From Oceanithermus profundus DSM 14977 (GTDB taxonomy: Bacteria > Deinococcota > Deinococci > Deinococcales > Marinithermaceae), in assembly GCF_000183745.1 (NCBI RefSeq), contig NC_014761.1, positions 1,550,001-1,614,000 on the forward strand: a stretch of DNA of 64,000 bases, in the 5' to 3' direction. Shown piece by piece: positions 53,739 through 64,000 of this stretch. The notes below the pieces were generated by a model. The model saw nothing but the letters and a program-made list of their open reading frames with translations. It made no database searches and was not told the DNA's origin. Both the position numbers and the translations under genes were made by a program. Position 1 is the first letter of the stretch. The number at the start of each line of letters is the position of its first letter.

Positions 53739-54301
53739 ATGAAGCCGGAGCTGCGCAAGCAACTGCTGCAGCGGCGCGCCCGCCTGGACACGGAGCGGAT
53801 CGGCGAGGCCGCGGTCGCGGCGCTGGCGGGCTTCCTGCGCCGGCGGGGGGCCGGCCGGGTGATGCTCTACCTGCCGTTTCGAGGGGAGCTCTCGCCCCTG
53901 GGCCTGCTGCGGCTCCACCCCGAGGCCCGCTACTTCCTGCCGCGCACGACCGCCGAGGGCCTGAGCGTGCACCCCTTCGACGCCCCGCGCGAACGTCACC
54001 GCTACGGTTTCGCGCAGCCCGCCGCGGGTGCGCCCGAGGTCGATCCGGCGACGCTCGACGCCGTCGTCGTCCCCGGCCTCGCCTTCGACCGCGCCGGCGG
54101 ACGGCTCGGTTACGGGGCCGGCTACTACGACCGCTTCCTGGCCACGCTGCCGCCGCGGGTGTTGCGCATCGGCCTGGTGCCCGAAGCCCTGGTGCTCGAG
54201 GCCCTGCCCCGCGACCCCTGGGACGTCCCCGTGGACTTCCTGGCCACCGAACGGGGCGTGCGCCCCGCGCTCCGGGACCACGATCCCGATAAAATGGCTC
54301 C

Positions 54302-54305
<4 letters not shown>
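53739..54305 (+). CDS. 5-formyltetrahydrofolate cyclo-ligase
   Basis: 188 residues. Converts 5-formyl-THF with ATP to 5,10-methenyl-THF. The C-terminal hallmark G-L-A-F-D-R-A-G-G-R-L-G-Y-G-A-G-Y-Y-D-R-F-L is complete, and the N-terminal helix M-K-P-E-L-R-K-Q has the basic ATP-contacting pattern. TAGACT (53726-53731) ends seven bases before the ATG. Overlaps the HAD gene by ATGA. Confidence 0.95.
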
Positions 54306-56720
<2,415 letters not shown>

Positions 56721-56732
56721 AATGACGCTGAG

Positions 56733-57206
56733 ATGATGCCCACACGAGCGGTCGAGCTGCAGCCCGTAGGCGCGGGGGACGCGCCCCGCATCCACTCCGT
56801 CTACCGGGCGAGCCCGCGCCACTTCGAACGGATCGGCATCGAGGTACCGGGCCTCCCCGACGTCGAGCGCGAGGTCGAGGCGATCCTGGCGGATCCGGCG
56901 CGGCGCGCCTACCTGGTGCAGCACGCCGGTGCGACCGTCGGCTACCTCGACTTCAAACGCCGCTACCCGGGCGAGGACGAGGCCACGGTGACGCTGATCC
57001 TGATCGCCGAGCCCCACCAGGGCCGCGGTTTCGGGCGCGCCGCCATCGAGGACCTGGAGTCGCTGCTCGCGCACGAGTCGCGGCGCCTCTACGCGGCGGT
57101 CTACGGCCACAACCCCGGCGCCGTCGCCTTCTGGAAGAAGCTCGGCTACCGCTACCTCAAGGACGGCGGCCCCACCCTGAGCTGGTACTACAAACGGCTC
57201 AGCTAG
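56733..57206 (+). CDS. GNAT-family acetyltransferase
   Basis: 157 residues. The acetyl-CoA loop Q-G-R-G-F-G-R-A-A-I (residues about 95-104) and the later Y-G-H-N-P-G-A-V-A-F-W-K-K-L-G-Y motif B are typical. Substrate unknown. Its 3' end overlaps the convergent cupin gene by eight bases. Confidence 0.88.
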   Translation: MMPTRAVELQPVGAGDAPRIHSVYRASPRHFERIGIEVPGLPDVEREVEAILADPARRAYLVQHAGATVGYLDFKRRYPGEDEATVTLILIAEPHQGRGFGRAAIEDLESLLAHESRRLYAAVYGHNPGAVAFWKKLGYRYLKDGGPTLSWYYKRLS

Positions 57207-57519
57207 GCCGCGGCGCCATCACCACCAGGAGCACCGCCGGCTGCTCGCCGGCGTTCCAGACCCCGTGCACCTCTCCCGCCGGGGCCCGGGTGGCCTGCCC
57301 CGTGGTCAGGGTGGCCTGCGCCTCGCCCACCTGCACCCGCACCTCGCCGGCGAGCACCAGGTAGACCTTGTCGGAGCCCTCGTGGGCGTGCACCTTCTGC
57401 ATCTGCCCCGGCAGCAGGGCGTAGAGGTCGTAGAACATGTGGGGCGAGTCGAAGACGGGGATCTTCTTCATCTTTTCTTGGCCGAACTCGACCAGCTCTT
57501 CCAGGACGCGGATCTCCAT
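57199..57519 (-). CDS. Single-domain cupin protein
   Basis: 106 residues. Cupin motif 1 H-A-H-E-G-S-D-K-V-Y-L-V-L-A-G-E and motif 2 P-A-G-E-V-H-G-V-W-N-A near residue 82 give a small metal-binding barrel with probable His and Glu ligands. Could be a mannose-6-phosphate isomerase-like or quercetinase-like domain; no function claimed. Divergent from the SDR gene. Confidence 0.85.
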   Translation of the reverse strand: MEIRVLEELVEFGQEKMKKIPVFDSPHMFYDLYALLPGQMQKVHAHEGSDKVYLVLAGEVRVQVGEAQATLTTGQATRAPAGEVHGVWNAGEQPAVLLVVMAPRPS

Positions 57520-57559
57520 GAACGCAGCCTACACCGCGCGGGCCTGCGATAATGGGGGC

Positions 57560-58348
57560 ATGGACCTGGGACTCAAGGGCAAGACCGCCATCGTCACCGG
57601 CGCCTCCCAGGGCATCGGCCGCGCCATCGCCGACGCCCTGGCCGCCGAAGGAGCGCGGGTGGTGCTCTCCGCCCGCAACGAAGAGAAGCTGGCGCGCGCC
57701 GCGTCCGAGATCTGCGCGGCCGCGGGCGACGCCGCCTACTACGCCGGCGACCTGAACGACCCCGAGACCGCGGAGCAGCTGGTCGCCTTCGCCGAGCGCG
57801 AGTTCGGACCCGTCGACCTGCTGGTGGGCAACACCGGCGGCCCCCCCAGCGGCGAGGCCCACGCCCTCGACGAGGCGGCCTGGCGCGCCGCCGCGGAGCT
57901 GCTCTTCTACCCCCAGATCCGCCTGACGCGGCGGGTGCTGCCCGGCATGCGCGAACGCGGCTGGGGCCGGATCCTCTTCGTCACCTCCATCTCGGTCAAG
58001 GAACCGATCGAGAACCTGGCGCTCTCCAACGCCCTGCGCGCGGCCGTGACCGGGTTCGCCAAGACGCTGTCGCGCGAGGTCGCCGCGGACGGCGTCACCG
58101 TAAACACCTTGGGCCCCGGCTACACCGCGACCGAGCGGGTGAAGCACCTCTTCGAGGACAACGCCGCGCGTCAGAACACCACGCCCGAGGCGCTGGAGCA
58201 GCGGCTTTTGGCCCAGATCCCCGCCCGGCGCATGGCGCGCCCCGAGGAGATCGCCGCGGTGGCGGCCTTCCTGGTGAGCGAACCGGCGTCGTACCTGACC
58301 GGGCAGGCGGTCATGGTGGACGGCGGTTACACCCACGGCCTGCTCTAG
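57560..58348 (+). CDS. SDR-family protein with altered catalytic residues
   Basis: 262 residues from ATG 57560; GATAAT (57548-57553) ends six bases upstream. Rossmann motif T-G-A-S-Q-G-I-G-R near residue 13 and the catalytic serine at about 143 (V-T-S-I-S) are normal, but the Y-x-x-x-K pair is replaced by Ser156 ... Arg160 in L-S-N-A-L-R. N-T-G-G-P replaces N-N-A-G. A known divergent SDR clade shares this; enzyme activity is uncertain. Annotated relatives are often called FabG-like. Confidence 0.85.
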   Translation: MDLGLKGKTAIVTGASQGIGRAIADALAAEGARVVLSARNEEKLARAASEICAAAGDAAYYAGDLNDPETAEQLVAFAEREFGPVDLLVGNTGGPPSGEAHALDEAAWRAAAELLFYPQIRLTRRVLPGMRERGWGRILFVTSISVKEPIENLALSNALRAAVTGFAKTLSREVAADGVTVNTLGPGYTATERVKHLFEDNAARQNTTPEALEQRLLAQIPARRMARPEEIAAVAAFLVSEPASYLTGQAVMVDGGYTHGLL

Positions 58349-58370
58349 TAGAGTGGGGGCCGGAGGGAAG

Positions 58371-58796
58371 ATGGGCGAGAAGAGAACCGTGGTGGTACGG
58401 CAACTTTGCGAGAAGCGTTTTTCGGCCAGCAACGAGAGCGGCGAAACCGTGATCGTGGACGGGGGAAGCCCCGCAGTGAGCCTGCGCCCGATGGAGCTGC
58501 TGCTGGCGGCGCTCGGGGGCTGCACCGCCTACGACGTGGTCGACATCATGAAGAAGAAACGCACCCCGCTCGCCCACTACCGGGTCGAGGTCACGGGCAA
58601 GCGCGCCGAGCAGCACCCCCGGCGCTACACCCACATCCACGTGGTCCACGTGGGCGGCGGCGAGGGCGTCACCGAGAAACAGTTCGCCCAGGCCGTGCGC
58701 CTGAGCCACGAGAAGTTCTGCAGCGCCTCGGCCAACCTCAACGCCGAGATCACCTGGGAGGTCCGCCTCGAAGACGCCCCTGACGCCGGAGCTTAG
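58371..58796 (+). CDS. OsmC-family peroxiredoxin-like protein
   Basis: 141 residues from ATG 58371 (GGAGGGAAG site). The two redox cysteines of the family are Cys51 in G-G-C-T-A-Y-D and Cys117 in K-F-C-S-A-S-A-N. Reduces organic hydroperoxides in OsmC/Ohr proteins. YhfA-like size. Its tail overlaps a possible small frame that continues toward addA. Confidence 0.9.
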   Translation: MGEKRTVVVRQLCEKRFSASNESGETVIVDGGSPAVSLRPMELLLAALGGCTAYDVVDIMKKKRTPLAHYRVEVTGKRAEQHPRRYTHIHVVHVGGGEGVTEKQFAQAVRLSHEKFCSASANLNAEITWEVRLEDAPDAGA

Positions 58797-59067
58797 GGCG
58801 CGGCTGCGGGCCGCGCTCGCCGCGGGTCGGGAGCGGGAGGCCGCCCTGCTGCTGCGCGCCGCGGCGCAGGCCGCGCCGCGCGCGGAAGGCGCGGTGCTCG
58901 AGCGCTGGTCGGGGCTGCTGCTGATCCGGAGCGGCCGCGAAGTCGAAGGGACGCTCGCGATCGAGCGCGCCGACGCGGCGCTAGACCTCCTCGGCCTCGC
59001 GCGTCCCACGCTCGAAGGCCTCCTCCAGGAGCTGGGCCTCGAGGGGGACGACCTCGCCGAAGCGTAG
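58780..59067 (+). CDS. Possible small ORF, weakly supported
   Basis: A 95-codon open frame with very high GC at third positions begins inside the osmC tail (only a CTG is available as start) and ends inside the addA coding region, overlapping it by 87 bases on the opposite strand. It reads like an Ala/Arg/Leu-rich helical protein (T-P-E-L-R-A-R-L-R-A-A-L). It fills the only gap here, but lacks a standard start or ribosome site, so it may be chance. Confidence 0.25.
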   Translation: MTPELRARLRAALAAGREREAALLLRAAAQAAPRAEGAVLERWSGLLLIRSGREVEGTLAIERADAALDLLGLARPTLEGLLQELGLEGDDLAEA

Positions 59068-61734
59068 GTAGACCAGCCGCGCCTCGGGCTCGATGCCCCA
59101 GGCCGCGGCCACGGCCCGCCGGTAGAGGGCGAGCTGGAAGTGGTAGCGCTCGGGGTGCAGCTCGCGGTCGGTCTTGTAGTCCTCAAGCACCCAGACGTCG
59201 CCCACGCGGTAGAGGCGGTCGATCACGCCCTCCCAGACCGTGTCCAGCCGCGCCGTGCGGGTGGGCAGGAGCAGCGGGAACTCGGCGTAGTCCTCGTCCC
59301 GCTCGTCGAGGGCCGGAAGTTCCGTTCCCAGCAGCCTCCAGTAGGTTTCCAGCCGCTGGGCCACCTCGGTTTTCACCCGCGTGCGTTCGGGTTCGGTGAG
59401 GCGCTGCACCGCCTCCTGGTTCCAAAGGTCCTGCAGGCGCTCGGGGCCCCAGTCCTGACCGATGGCGTAGTGGACGAGGATGCCCACGGTGCGCGCCACC
59501 AGCCCCGGATCCACCCCCGGCTCTTCGAGCTCGACGGCGACGTCGCCCTCGTCGTCCAGCTCGGGCGGGGCGGGGCGCTCGGCCTTGAGGGCGCTGGGCG
59601 AGTAGACCGGCGGCCGCGCCAGCGGCTCCACCGGGGCGCGCAGGCGCTCGTCGACGTCGGCGGCGCGGCGGGGCGCGGCCGCGGCGGCCTTCGGCGCGGG
59701 CAGCCGGGCGGCGTCGAGCCGCTCCACCTCGAGCGCGTCCCACGCCGCCAGGTTCATCTCCTCGATCAGGGTGCGCCCCAGGGTGCGCCGCCAGAACTTG
59801 GGGCGGAGCCCCTCGCCGTCGGGCTTGAGCTGCACGCTCAGGCTGAGCAGCAGCCGCGACCGGGGGCGGCTGAGGGCGACGTAGAGCAGGCGGTAGGCCT
59901 CCTGCCGCTCGCGCTCCTTCCACTCGGCGGCGAAGCGCGGGTAGTCGGGGTCGCCCTCAGCGGCGAACTCGCCCGAGCCGGGACGCACGTAGAAGGGCTC
60001 GGCGCCGTCGGGTTGGCCGCGGTTGAGGTCGAAGACGGCGACGACCGGCCACTCCAGCCCCTTGCTGCCGTGCATCGTGTAGATCCGCACCGCGTCGAAG
60101 CCGCCCTCGGGGACGCCGGCCTCGTCGCTGCCGCGCAGGTCCTCGAGGTCGCGCAGCAAGAACTCGAGCCGTCCGTAGCGCCGGCTCGCGAGCTTGAAGA
60201 GCAGCTGGTCGACGTTGGCGCGGGCGGGGGGCTCGAGCCGCTCGAGGTAGCTCGCCCCCTCGAGGAAGGGGGTGCGCACCATCCGCTCGAAGAAGTCGAG
60301 GGGGCGGAGGGTCTGCACCCAGCGGACGAGGCGGTCGACGCGCTCGGCCACCTCGGGCGCGGCGCGCTCGAGCTCGGCGAGCGGGTCCTCCGCCGCCAGC
60401 ACCCGCTCGACGCGGCCCAGGTCCAGCCCCGCGAAGGGCCCGCGCAGGAAGGCGGCCAGGCTGAACCGTCCGCGCGGGTCGAGGGCCACCCGCGCCGCAT
60501 GCACCAGGTCGCGCACCTCGATCAGGTCGTAGAACCCGCGCCCGCCGACGACGACGTGCGGCAGACCGTGGGCGGCAAGGGCGCGAACGAGGAGGGGCAC
60601 CGAGCTGTGGCTGCGCACGAGCACGGCCATATCGCGCCAGGCGTGCTCCGCGTGCCGCTCCTGCAGCCAGCGGGCGAGCTGGTCGGCCTCGTAGGGCCGC
60701 AGCGCGTCCTGCCGGGCCTCGCCCTGCACGAGCTGGAGCCGCACCCGCCCCGGCCCGGCGTCGGGCCGGGCCTCGACCGGCGGCGCCTCCGCGCGCGCGA
60801 ACGCCTCGGGGCGTTCCTCCGCCACCCAGTCGACGTAGCGGTTGAGGAACCGCACCAGCGCCCGGTCGTGGCGCCAGCTGGTCACCAGCGGCGGCAGCGG
60901 CTCCCCGCGGCGCATGGCCTCCCGGAAGACCTCCACGTCGGCGTTGCGGAAGGCGTAGATCGACTGCTTGGGGTCGCCCACGACCTCGACCTCCACCCCC
61001 AACGCCTCCAGCGCCGCGAAGACCCGGCCCTGCAGCGGGCTGGTGTCCTGGTACTCGTCCACGAAGACCCGGGCGAGGCGCGAGCGGATGCGCGCCGCCA
61101 GCGCCTCCTCGCGGCCCGCGCGCTCGAGCAGCCGCCAGGCGTGCAGCTCGATGTCGGCCGGCCCCAGCGCCTCGCCCCCGAGCCGGCGGGCGTAGCGTTC
61201 CAGCACCGCCCGGAAATGGGCCCACAACGCCTCCGCCGCCTCCCCCTGCGGCCGCAGCTCGGCCGCCAGCGAGCGCTTGGCGAAGAGTCGGCCGAGGACC
61301 TCGGCGAGCGCGTCGTCCTCCTCGTTCAGGTAGACGTAGGCGCGCGCCTCCTCGGCGAAGATCTGCTGCGACTCCGAGGCGTCGATGCGCAGGAAGTCGG
61401 GCTCGAGCCCCAGGGCCAGGGCGTTTTGGCGCAGCAGTTCGGCGAAGAAGCCGTGGATCGTGGTCACGGTCGCGCCCAGCACCTCGGTGGCCAACGCCCC
61501 GGCGCGCCGCACCACCGCCTCGGGCGGGACGTCCTCCGCCCCAGAGGGCTGGAAGCGGCCCGCGGCGATGGCCAGCAACCGCTCGCGCAGGCGCGCCTTC
61601 AGCTCGGCGGCCGCCGAGCGGGTGAAGGTGACCGCCGCCAGGCGGTAGGGCGGATGTTCGGCGAGCGCGGCGGTGAAGCGGCTCGTCAGCGCGTAGGTCT
61701 TGCCGGTGCCGGCGGAAGCGATGCGAACCTTCAC
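58981..61734 (-). CDS. addA: AddA-like helicase-nuclease (UvrD superfamily)
   Basis: 917 residues from GTG 61734, overlapping the upstream gene's stop (GTGA). Helicase motifs: A-S-A-G-T-G-K-T (residues 6-13), A-V-T-F-T-R-S-A-A-A-E-L, V-F-V-D-E-Y-Q-D-T (DEYQD 226-230), G-D-P-K-Q-S-I-Y-A-F-R, M-H-G-S-K-G-L-E-W-P, L-L-Y-V-A-L-S-R-P-R-S. C-terminal PD-(D/E)XK nuclease: G-V-I-D-R-L ... L-E-D-Y-K-T. Processes double-strand DNA ends for recombination together with the adjacent AddB-like protein. Confidence 0.92.
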   Translation of the reverse strand: MKVRIASAGTGKTYALTSRFTAALAEHPPYRLAAVTFTRSAAAELKARLRERLLAIAAGRFQPSGAEDVPPEAVVRRAGALATEVLGATVTTIHGFFAELLRQNALALGLEPDFLRIDASESQQIFAEEARAYVYLNEEDDALAEVLGRLFAKRSLAAELRPQGEAAEALWAHFRAVLERYARRLGGEALGPADIELHAWRLLERAGREEALAARIRSRLARVFVDEYQDTSPLQGRVFAALEALGVEVEVVGDPKQSIYAFRNADVEVFREAMRRGEPLPPLVTSWRHDRALVRFLNRYVDWVAEERPEAFARAEAPPVEARPDAGPGRVRLQLVQGEARQDALRPYEADQLARWLQERHAEHAWRDMAVLVRSHSSVPLLVRALAAHGLPHVVVGGRGFYDLIEVRDLVHAARVALDPRGRFSLAAFLRGPFAGLDLGRVERVLAAEDPLAELERAAPEVAERVDRLVRWVQTLRPLDFFERMVRTPFLEGASYLERLEPPARANVDQLLFKLASRRYGRLEFLLRDLEDLRGSDEAGVPEGGFDAVRIYTMHGSKGLEWPVVAVFDLNRGQPDGAEPFYVRPGSGEFAAEGDPDYPRFAAEWKERERQEAYRLLYVALSRPRSRLLLSLSVQLKPDGEGLRPKFWRRTLGRTLIEEMNLAAWDALEVERLDAARLPAPKAAAAAPRRAADVDERLRAPVEPLARPPVYSPSALKAERPAPPELDDEGDVAVELEEPGVDPGLVARTVGILVHYAIGQDWGPERLQDLWNQEAVQRLTEPERTRVKTEVAQRLETYWRLLGTELPALDERDEDYAEFPLLLPTRTARLDTVWEGVIDRLYRVGDVWVLEDYKTDRELHPERYHFQLALYRRAVAAAWGIEPEARLVYLRFGEVVPLEAQLLEEAFERGTREAEEV

Positions 61735-64000
61735 GTCTCCACCTCGTCCTTGCGGCAGACGTCGGCGAAGGGGCAGCTGCGGCAGTGCCAGCCCGGCACC
61801 GCCTCGGCGCGGGCGGCGCGCCAGCGTTCCAGCGCCCGCTCCGCCCAACGGCGGCGCTGGTCGGCCATCTCCTGGAACTTGCGCACCCAGGCCTCGCGGT
61901 CGCGCCGCGGGTCGGCGCCGTACCCGCGCACCGGCGGCCCGCCCAGCGGCCAGTACCACAGCTCCACCGCGTAGCCGCGGCGCAGGTAGGTTCCGGCGAC
62001 GATGAACTCGGCCCAGCGGTCGCGCAGCCGCTCGCGCGCCTCGGCCTCCGTAAGCCGCTCCTCGCCGAAGCGGAAGACGCGCGCGGTGCGCCCCTCGCGC
62101 TCACCGGCGTGGACGTGCACGGTCAGCTCCCCGAAACTCACCCCCGGGAAGAAGGTCAGGCGCTCGAAGCGGTCGGGCGTCATCCCCCAGCGGGCGAGCG
62201 CGTCCGGGTCGGGGGCGCGCCCCTCGCGCTTCGCCTCGGCGAGCCGCTCGAGCGCCCGGTACCATTCGGGACGCTCGTCCTCGTCGGGGCGCAGGCCCTC
62301 GCGGGCCTCGAGCCAGGAGCGGAAGCCGCAGCCGCCGTAGCTGCGCTCGAAACGGTAGACCTGGCTCAGGCCGCTGGGCGGGGGCAGCGGAACGCCCTCG
62401 CGGGGGGCGCGGTACCCCGCGCCTTCGCGGGAGAGCGCCCGGCTCACCAGCGGCACCGGCCCCATGGGCCGGGGCTCGGCCGCGCCCACCAGGTCGCGCT
62501 CGGGCTCGAGGGGCCGCCCCCCGTCGGCCTCCGGGTAGCTGATCACGACCTCGTCGGCCAGGGCCCGAAGGCTGCGCCACAGGTGCACGTCCCGCCCCCG
62601 CAGGCGGCGCGGCAGCACCCCGCGTTCGGCATAGACCCGCGCGAAGACCTCGGACCAGGGGAGGCGCGCCTCCTCGGGGATGAAGTAGTCCTCACGCTCG
62701 CCCAGGGTGTAGACCCCTTCGCTCGCGCCCAGGACGTAGGCCTTGCGGTAACGGCGGCCGCTGACCTCGCGGGGGCTGAGCAGGGCCACGCCCCCGGGCC
62801 GGCGGGCGCGCAGGCGCACCCGCTCCAAGAGCCCCGCCCACCAGGCCCGGAAGCCCTCGGGGCCCCCGGCCTCGAGCGCCTCGCGGGCGCGCAGCAGGAA
62901 GACCTCGCGCCAGCGGCTCTGTGCCAGCAGCGGACGCCCGTCCACGAGCCGCTCCGCCCAGGCGAGCAGGTGGGCGCGCCGCGCCGCCTCGTCGACGGGG
63001 GCGCCGGCGAGCGGGTCGAGGGAGGCGAGCACCTCCTCCAGCGCCGGCGCCAGGCGGCCGCCCTCGGCCTCGTCGAGCTGCCGGGCCAGCTTGCGGATCG
63101 CGTCCAGGCCGGCCAACCCCCGGGCCAGCGCCGCCCGCCCCAGCGGGGCCAGCTCCTCGAAGAGGAAGAGCCCCTCGGCCGTGGGGTGGTCGGGGAAGCG
63201 CAGCAGGTCGACCAGCAACTTGCCCGGCTCCTCCTCGCTGGGGGCGTGGTAGGTCTCGTCCATCAGGTAGAGGTCGTACTCCCGGGCCAGCATCTTGGTC
63301 GCCTCCAGGCGCTCGGGGGGGACGACGAGCGCGAGGTCGAGGGGCTCGAGCCCCTCGACCAGAAGGTCGCGCTTGAGGCCCGCCAGCACCCAACGCAGCT
63401 CGTGCACCGGGTTCTCGGCGCGCCAAACCTCGACGGCCGAAGGCAGCCGCGGCGGGTCCTCCGCGGGCCCCGGGGGCTCGGGGAGCGACGCCCAGACCTC
63501 GACGCCGGCCCGCTCCATCGCGGTCAGCAGCGAGAGCGCGAGCGGCGAGAGCTCCCAGAAACCGGCGGCGAAGAGCGCGTCGGTCTCGGGGCGCCAGGCG
63601 CCCTCCCCCACCAGGTCGGCGGCGAGCCGGGCCACGTCGTCGGGGTCCAGCGCCGCGCCCTTGGCCCGCTCGTAGGCGGCGTAGACGCGCTGCAGCCTAC
63701 GGGACTCCTCGTCGCCGACCGGCACCTCCGCGGGCGCGACCTCGAAGCGCTTGAGCTCCGCGATGGCCCGGGCGAAGAGGCGCGCTTCGCCGGGCGCGGG
63801 CATGCGCCCGCCCGCCAGCTCGCGCAGCGCCTCCCCCACCCGCGCCACCCGCAGGCCGGTCGAGAGAAAGGTTCCGGTGCGGCCGGCCTGGGCCAGCACC
63901 CGCTGGTGCACCTGCTGGAAGTGCACCGCCTCGGCCCCCAGGGTCGCGCCCCGGGCCGCGAGCCGCCGCAGTGCGAAGTTGCGGTTCGAGGGCAGCGTCA
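61731..64000 (-). CDS. addB: AddB-like nuclease subunit, truncated by window edge
   Basis: Open to the right edge, so the N terminus is missing; at least 755 residues are visible. The first visible part reads L-P-S-N-R-N, typical shortly after the N-terminal ATP-binding region of AddB. The C terminus ends W-H-C-R-S-C-P-F-A-D-V-C-R, three cysteines of the iron-sulfur cluster that staples the nuclease domain (the fourth is upstream, near S-Y-G-G-C-G-F). Nuclease residues are not obvious by eye. Partner of the overlapping addA. Confidence 0.88.
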   Translation of the reverse strand, partial: TLPSNRNFALRRLAARGATLGAEAVHFQQVHQRVLAQAGRTGTFLSTGLRVARVGEALRELAGGRMPAPGEARLFARAIAELKRFEVAPAEVPVGDEESRRLQRVYAAYERAKGAALDPDDVARLAADLVGEGAWRPETDALFAAGFWELSPLALSLLTAMERAGVEVWASLPEPPGPAEDPPRLPSAVEVWRAENPVHELRWVLAGLKRDLLVEGLEPLDLALVVPPERLEATKMLAREYDLYLMDETYHAPSEEEPGKLLVDLLRFPDHPTAEGLFLFEELAPLGRAALARGLAGLDAIRKLARQLDEAEGGRLAPALEEVLASLDPLAGAPVDEAARRAHLLAWAERLVDGRPLLAQSRWREVFLLRAREALEAGGPEGFRAWWAGLLERVRLRARRPGGVALLSPREVSGRRYRKAYVLGASEGVYTLGEREDYFIPEEARLPWSEVFARVYAERGVLPRRLRGRDVHLWRSLRALADEVVISYPEADGGRPLEPERDLVGAAEPRPMGPVPLVSRALSREGAGYRAPREGVPLPPPSGLSQVYRFERSYGGCGFRSWLEAREGLRPDEDERPEWYRALERLAEAKREGRAPDPDALARWGMTPDRFERLTFFPGVSFGELTVHVHAGEREGRTARVFRFGEERLTEAEARERLRDRWAEFIVAGTYLRRGYAVELWYWPLGGPPVRGYGADPRRDREAWVRKFQEMADQRRRWAERALERWRAARAEAVPGWHCRSCPFADVCRKDEVET

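Overview
The window is GC-rich DNA (roughly 70% GC over most of its length) with the gene content and wiring of a Thermaceae bacterium of the Deinococcus-Thermus phylum; Oceanithermus or Marinithermus would fit, but that is inference. Supporting signs are a bacillithiol-type LmbE deacetylase, a ComZ/PilX-like competence pilin operon, a MurE without the diaminopimelate motif, an RsmF-type rRNA methyltransferase, an AddAB-type nuclease, and many genes whose -10 box (TANNNT) lies only 5 to 9 bases before the start codon, the leaderless pattern known from this phylum.

Layout. 1-4.1 kb: envelope proteins and the argF-argC-argJ operon (minus). 4.1-6.3 kb: marR plus an EmrB/QacA-type exporter (plus). 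6.3-10.7 kb (minus): bshB, plsY, a three-gene ABC exporter, a corrinoid adenosyltransferase. 10.9-15.4 kb: alr, an ACT protein, an epimerase, a molybdopterin protein, an exported hydratase-like protein and crcB-DUF190. 15.5-19.6 kb: ComZ/PilX-like protein plus three prepilins. 19.7-27.7 kb: tgt, uraA with a structured leader, a DUF533 protein, a TPR protein, and pheST preceded by a 10-codon Phe-rich leader peptide. 27.7-28.4 kb: non-coding palindromic repeats. 28.4-46.3 kb: ispG, a VWA protein, two subtilisin-like lipoproteins, tRNA-Leu(UAA), lepA, DUF3179, tnaA, a HesB-like protein, argS, an HtrA-like protease, two deoxynucleoside kinases and murE.

46.3-50.6 kb is an accessory island of much lower GC. 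It is bracketed by two collinear 284-bp copies of the murE 3' end plus flank, about 90% alike in the coding part. Between them lie gene cassettes separated by sequences with integron attC anatomy: a frameshifted nucleoside deaminase, a HIT protein, and a VOC protein followed by a frameshifted YdeI/OmdA-type gene. No integrase is present, so this looks like an integrase-less cassette array (CALIN) embedded in intergenic repeats.

50.6-64 kb returns to housekeeping DNA: two PsiE proteins, a Nif3-type protein, tmk, DUF192, FmdB-like, 5-formyl-THF cyclo-ligase, HAD, rsmF, acpS, GNAT, cupin, SDR, OsmC and an AddAB-type helicase-nuclease pair, the second gene running off the end.

The strongest regulatory observations are a twice-occurring 12-mer ARG-box-like site (argF promoter and inside argF), the pheST leader peptide, the uraA leader with a terminator nested inside complementary arms, and a palindromic -10 box apparently shared by the divergent rsmF and acpS genes.
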